Part shown: one piece after another, positions 62,711 through 64,000 of the stretch
How positions within the stretch are numbered: position 1 is the first letter of the stretch
Layout: every line of letters starts with the position of its first letter
Assembly (NCBI RefSeq): GCF_037126465.1
Contig: NC_088202.1
Span: 79,154,160 to 79,218,159 of the forward strand
Length of the DNA stretch: 64,000 bases
Reading direction: 5' to 3'
Origin: Ornithodoros turicata
Lineage: Eukaryota; Arthropoda; Arachnida; Ixodida; Argasidae
Made by a program: the position numbers and the translations under genes
The notes under the pieces: model-generated
Databases searched by the model: none
What the model was told of the DNA's origin: nothing
What the model saw: only the letters and a program-made list of their open reading frames with translations

Positions 62711-64000
62711 GCGCGCGAGGCCTGTAGGTAGGCAGATATGTAGGTAAAAAAACAAAAAAAATATGGAGATGTCTGCCCACCTCTACATTGGGCCGGCTAC
62801 TCCAGTATGCTTATGGTAGCGAGGTCTGGCTACCAAGGAGGCCTGTGTTCCGCACACGCTTCAAGAATCCCCCACTCTTGGAAAGAGCGTATCGGCCGAA
62901 CGCGGAACGAAGGGGGGTAAGTCGTGACTTAACGTTTCTCCCCCTGGCAGGGCCGATCATGCGACTTGTGACGTAGACTGGCGCAGCTCAAGCTGGAAAA
63001 AGCAGCATGTGGGCCAAGAAGAAAGAAAGACGAAAGGCGTGGAGCTTGCCGACGTCACGCAAGAGGATCGTGGCGGACGTCCGCCATTGCTTTCTCCGAA
63101 TATTTTTTGTAAGTTCGATTGTTCAGTGACAATACACCCGATAGTGAAAATATCATCCATAGCGTCTCCTGATGGACAACTTGACGAATGGAACAGGGTT
63201 TCGAGACATGTTAAAGGTCACCACATTGTTCCATTAAAGGGGCCGTAAACAGGCCACCAAACATTTCTGAAATAATGATACCCCATGAAAGAACGCAGCT
63301 CATAATACCCAAATATACATTTCGTTCGGCTCGTGCCAGCTCATTGACCCGTATAACTGCTTTCAAATATGAGTAACCAGCGAGCCTCTCTCCACCACGC
63401 ATACGTCACATGGCTACGTAGCGTTTTGCCGTCCAATCCGGCGGCCCAGCTACGCTCATGACGTTTCAAATTACCAGCCAATAAACATACTTCGTTATCA
63501 GCTGTGAGTCGAAGCGCTCAGTTTGTTTGTATGAAACGACGTTTTGCGCTCCGTAGTTGCGAAATTCAACGTCATGACATCTTCAACGTCTCCGGCTGGC
63601 GCAAACGTCAACAGCTGGGCTGCTATCACATGACGCGATTCGAACCCGTATTCCTCCCAGTCACGACGTGACATGGCCAGCACGCTATCCACTGTACCAC
63701 GCGAGCTGGTGACGCGATGCCGCGTGGATCAAACCAATGTACGGCAGCCCAGTTGTCGGAACCATGCGAAGATGACGAAGATGTTCCATCGCGCACCGAC
63801 CTAAGATTCCGGAACTGTAGTCCCGGATATTCATTCGCGCAGGTGGTGTGCTGCGTGCTACTACCCAGAAAACGTAGTGCGCGTATGATGCCTAAATTAA
63901 ACGCATTTCTTTCTCAGTTTGAGGCTGTAACTGTTTAGATTTTGAATAGAAGAGGATTCACGTTCATCTAGTCCAATTTCGCATTTGAAATAAAGTCGTA
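62711..64000. other. No gene recognised (LGC4 intron expected)
   Basis: Searched on the minus strand for the 230-bp LGC4 exon (W-x-PDL and L-x-S-x-R motifs next to a donor) without success. Short ORFs here show no domain. Confidence 0.4.

Overview
The window is eukaryotic, intron-rich and packed with transposable elements. I infer an arthropod, most likely a tick (Ixodida), from the cys-loop channel family present, large TE-filled introns, tRNA-derived SINEs, RNase H-bearing non-LTR retrotransposons and many small inverted-repeat DNA elements. The species cannot be fixed from the sequence alone.

Host genes. The only convincing host genes are four minus-strand genes for glycine-receptor/GluCl-like cys-loop ligand-gated ion channel subunits, named here LGC1-LGC4. 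They lie head to tail. LGC1 runs from 39498 down to 2641, with its last exon off the left edge. LGC2 runs from 51063 to 43504 and LGC3 from 57507 to 52994; both are complete. LGC4 runs from 62225 to 59244, with its 5' exons off the right edge. I rebuilt the exons from splice signals and phase. Coding exon lengths are nearly invariant between genes: 77 (signal peptide), 146, 68, 230, 83 (Cys-loop), 135, 362/374 (M1-M3) and 189/201 (M4). This shows recent tandem duplication. The pore segments differ strikingly between members.

Layout from left to right: 0.6-1.4 kb Tigger-like element; 2.6-9.3 kb LGC1 exons 7 to 4; 4.4-8.4 kb LINE fragment, TIR elements and SINEs; 9.4-17.3 kb two non-LTR retrotransposons (I-group type, RT plus RNase H) with a nested 2.4-kb TIR element; 17.3-19.6 kb nested TIR elements including a hAT-like one; 19.8-23.0 kb a Penelope-like element whose GIY-YIG domain is split by another element; 24.39 kb LGC1 exon 3; 24.9-28.4 kb a foldback element with arms of about 1 kb; 28.4-35.3 kb miniature elements, SINEs, and a mariner copy interrupted by a TRIM; 35.6 and 39.4 kb LGC1 exons 2 and 1; 40-42 kb more TIR elements; 43.5-51.1 kb LGC2; 51.7-52.6 kb LINE fragment; 53.0-57.5 kb LGC3, with a Gypsy-like gag fragment fused to a copy of an LGC3 exon in its first intron; 59.2-62.2 kb LGC4; 62.45 kb a full-length SINE.

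The LGC genes probably encode subunits of pentameric chloride-type channels that may co-assemble. The rest is mostly selfish DNA whose nested insertions, several with clear target-site duplications, give a relative history of the locus.
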